Part shown: positions 63,358 to 64,000 of the stretch, one piece after another
How the letters are laid out: every line of letters begins with the position of its first letter
How positions within the stretch are numbered: the stretch's first letter is position 1
Assembly (NCBI GenBank): GCA_017480385.1
Contig: JAFVAT010000034.1
Location: forward strand, 1 to 64,000
Reading direction: 5' to 3'
DNA from: Alphaproteobacteria bacterium
GTDB taxonomy: Bacteria > Pseudomonadota > Alphaproteobacteria > CAAGCB01 > CAG-977
Length of the DNA: 64,000 nt
Position numbers and translations under genes: made by a program
The notes under the pieces: generated by a model
What the model saw: the letters and a program-made list of their open reading frames with translations, nothing else
Told to the model about the DNA's origin: nothing
Database searches by the model: none

Positions 63358-64000
63358 ATGACCGTTTTCCGCCGATTGTGCCATTTTTTAATTTTAATTG
63401 CAGCTGCCGCCGCGTTTTTCCCTGCTGACGGGAAATGTGCCGTTGTGCAGGACATTCGGCTGGGGACTCAAAGCGGATCAGTCGTTCGTGTCGTTATTGA
63501 TTTGTCTGAAAAAGTCGATTTTAAAATTTTTCCTCTGACCAATCCAGACCGCATCGTGATTGATTTGCCGGCAACAACCTTCGGCGTAAAAGAAAGCGCT
63601 CTGCCCAAAGCGGACTATTTAAACAAGCTTCGTTTAGGCAAAACGGATTCTCAAGCTGGACGCGTTGTTTTGGAATTAAATCGGGGAGCCATTATCAAAA
63701 AGTCGTTTATTTTAGCTCCTCAAAGCGGCTTTCAATGGCGATTGGTCGTTGATTTAGAACTGATGGCCAAAACAGACGGATTAAAACAAGTCACTCAGGA
63801 ATGGTACGACAACTCTGTCGCCGAAGAAAAAAAACCGGCCAAACAGACTGAAGAACAATCAAAAGTCAAACCTTTAATTGTTTTGGATCCGGGACATGGC
63901 GGCAAAGACCCCGGCGCAATCGGTGTTTCCGGCGTTTACGAAAAACATTTAACGCTGGCCATGGCAAAGCAATTGAAAGCATTGCTTGAACAAACGGGCC
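63358..64000 (+). CDS. amiC: N-acetylmuramoyl-L-alanine amidase, AmiC-like (cut by window end)
   Basis: The first 214 codons are present. A signal peptide (FRRLCHFLILIAAAAAFFP) is followed by an AMIN peptidoglycan/septum-targeting domain (VRVVIDLSEKVDFKIFPL, DRIVIDLPATTF), a charged linker, and the start of the zinc amidase domain with LIVLDPGHGGKDPGAIG (zinc His) and GVYEKHLTLAMA (zinc Glu). It cleaves the stem peptide from MurNAc during cell separation. The gene continues past 64000. Divergent rne plus amidase is a common alphaproteobacterial arrangement. Confidence 0.92.
   Translation, partial: MTVFRRLCHFLILIAAAAAFFPADGKCAVVQDIRLGTQSGSVVRVVIDLSEKVDFKIFPLTNPDRIVIDLPATTFGVKESALPKADYLNKLRLGKTDSQAGRVVLELNRGAIIKKSFILAPQSGFQWRLVVDLELMAKTDGLKQVTQEWYDNSVAEEKKPAKQTEEQSKVKPLIVLDPGHGGKDPGAIGVSGVYEKHLTLAMAKQLKALLEQTG

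Overview
The window looks like chromosome from a moderately AT-rich alphaproteobacterium. Lineage is inferred from gene content and order, not from a search. The clues are a DUF2125-like gene next to hisC and a fused chorismate mutase, RNase E divergent from an AMIN-domain amidase, a Trp leader peptide that appears almost leaderless (as in rhizobia), and an RNase E with an acidic/Arg-rich insert. A gut or host-associated lifestyle is a guess, based on the lone trpB, the MIF-type protein and decaying efflux genes.

Layout. 0-9.5 kb: YqaA-like membrane protein, trpB under a classical transcription attenuator, a secreted repeat protein, an S66 peptidase, a HAD phosphatase, the DUF2125-like gene, then hisC, chorismate mutase and hisI. 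9.6-14 kb: pyrG, an unknown membrane protein, and the NifU-like scaffold plus GGGtGRT pair. 14-20.4 kb: an unidentified structured RNA, an SGNH-like protein, esterase, pirin, nfo, acyltransferase, isochorismatase-like hydrolase and a DUF2798-like protein with a hairpin leader. 20.6-24.2 kb: a TetR/HlyD/ABC efflux operon resembling ybhGFSR, with a frameshift in the adaptor and an in-frame amber stop in the ATPase. 24.2-27.3 kb: tRNA-Arg(CCT) with a duplicated 3' flank, and a three-gene operon (ATP-grasp, esterase, unknown). 27.5-32 kb: galU, MFS transporter, RDD protein and ClC transporter. 32-43 kb: accessory-looking stretch with a giant HELGH metalloprotease-like protein, GC-rich degenerate repeats, an aldo/keto reductase, gap-pgk, a tandem-repeat protein with an LPD7-like domain, and remnants of an IS3 transposase and an integrase. 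43-49 kb: an nth/fructosamine kinase/LMW phosphatase operon, BI-1, and a SpoIIE-type phosphatase with its STAS partner. 49-57 kb: glycerol dehydrogenase family, rpmI-rplT, pheST, a hydrolase, unknown proteins including a possible papain-like peptidase, and sufE. 57-64 kb: orphan NarL-type regulator, histidine phosphatase, lipoprotein, MIF-type tautomerase, rne and the start of an AmiC-like amidase cut by the window end.

Most of the window is ordinary housekeeping sequence. The best candidates for something undescribed are the structured RNA at 14.2-14.5 kb, the ATP-grasp/esterase/orphan operon, the scaffold/GGGtGRT pair, the HELGH and LPD7-like proteins, and the damaged efflux operon. No CRISPR array, rRNA or complete insertion sequence was seen. 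All family names come from reading motifs by eye.
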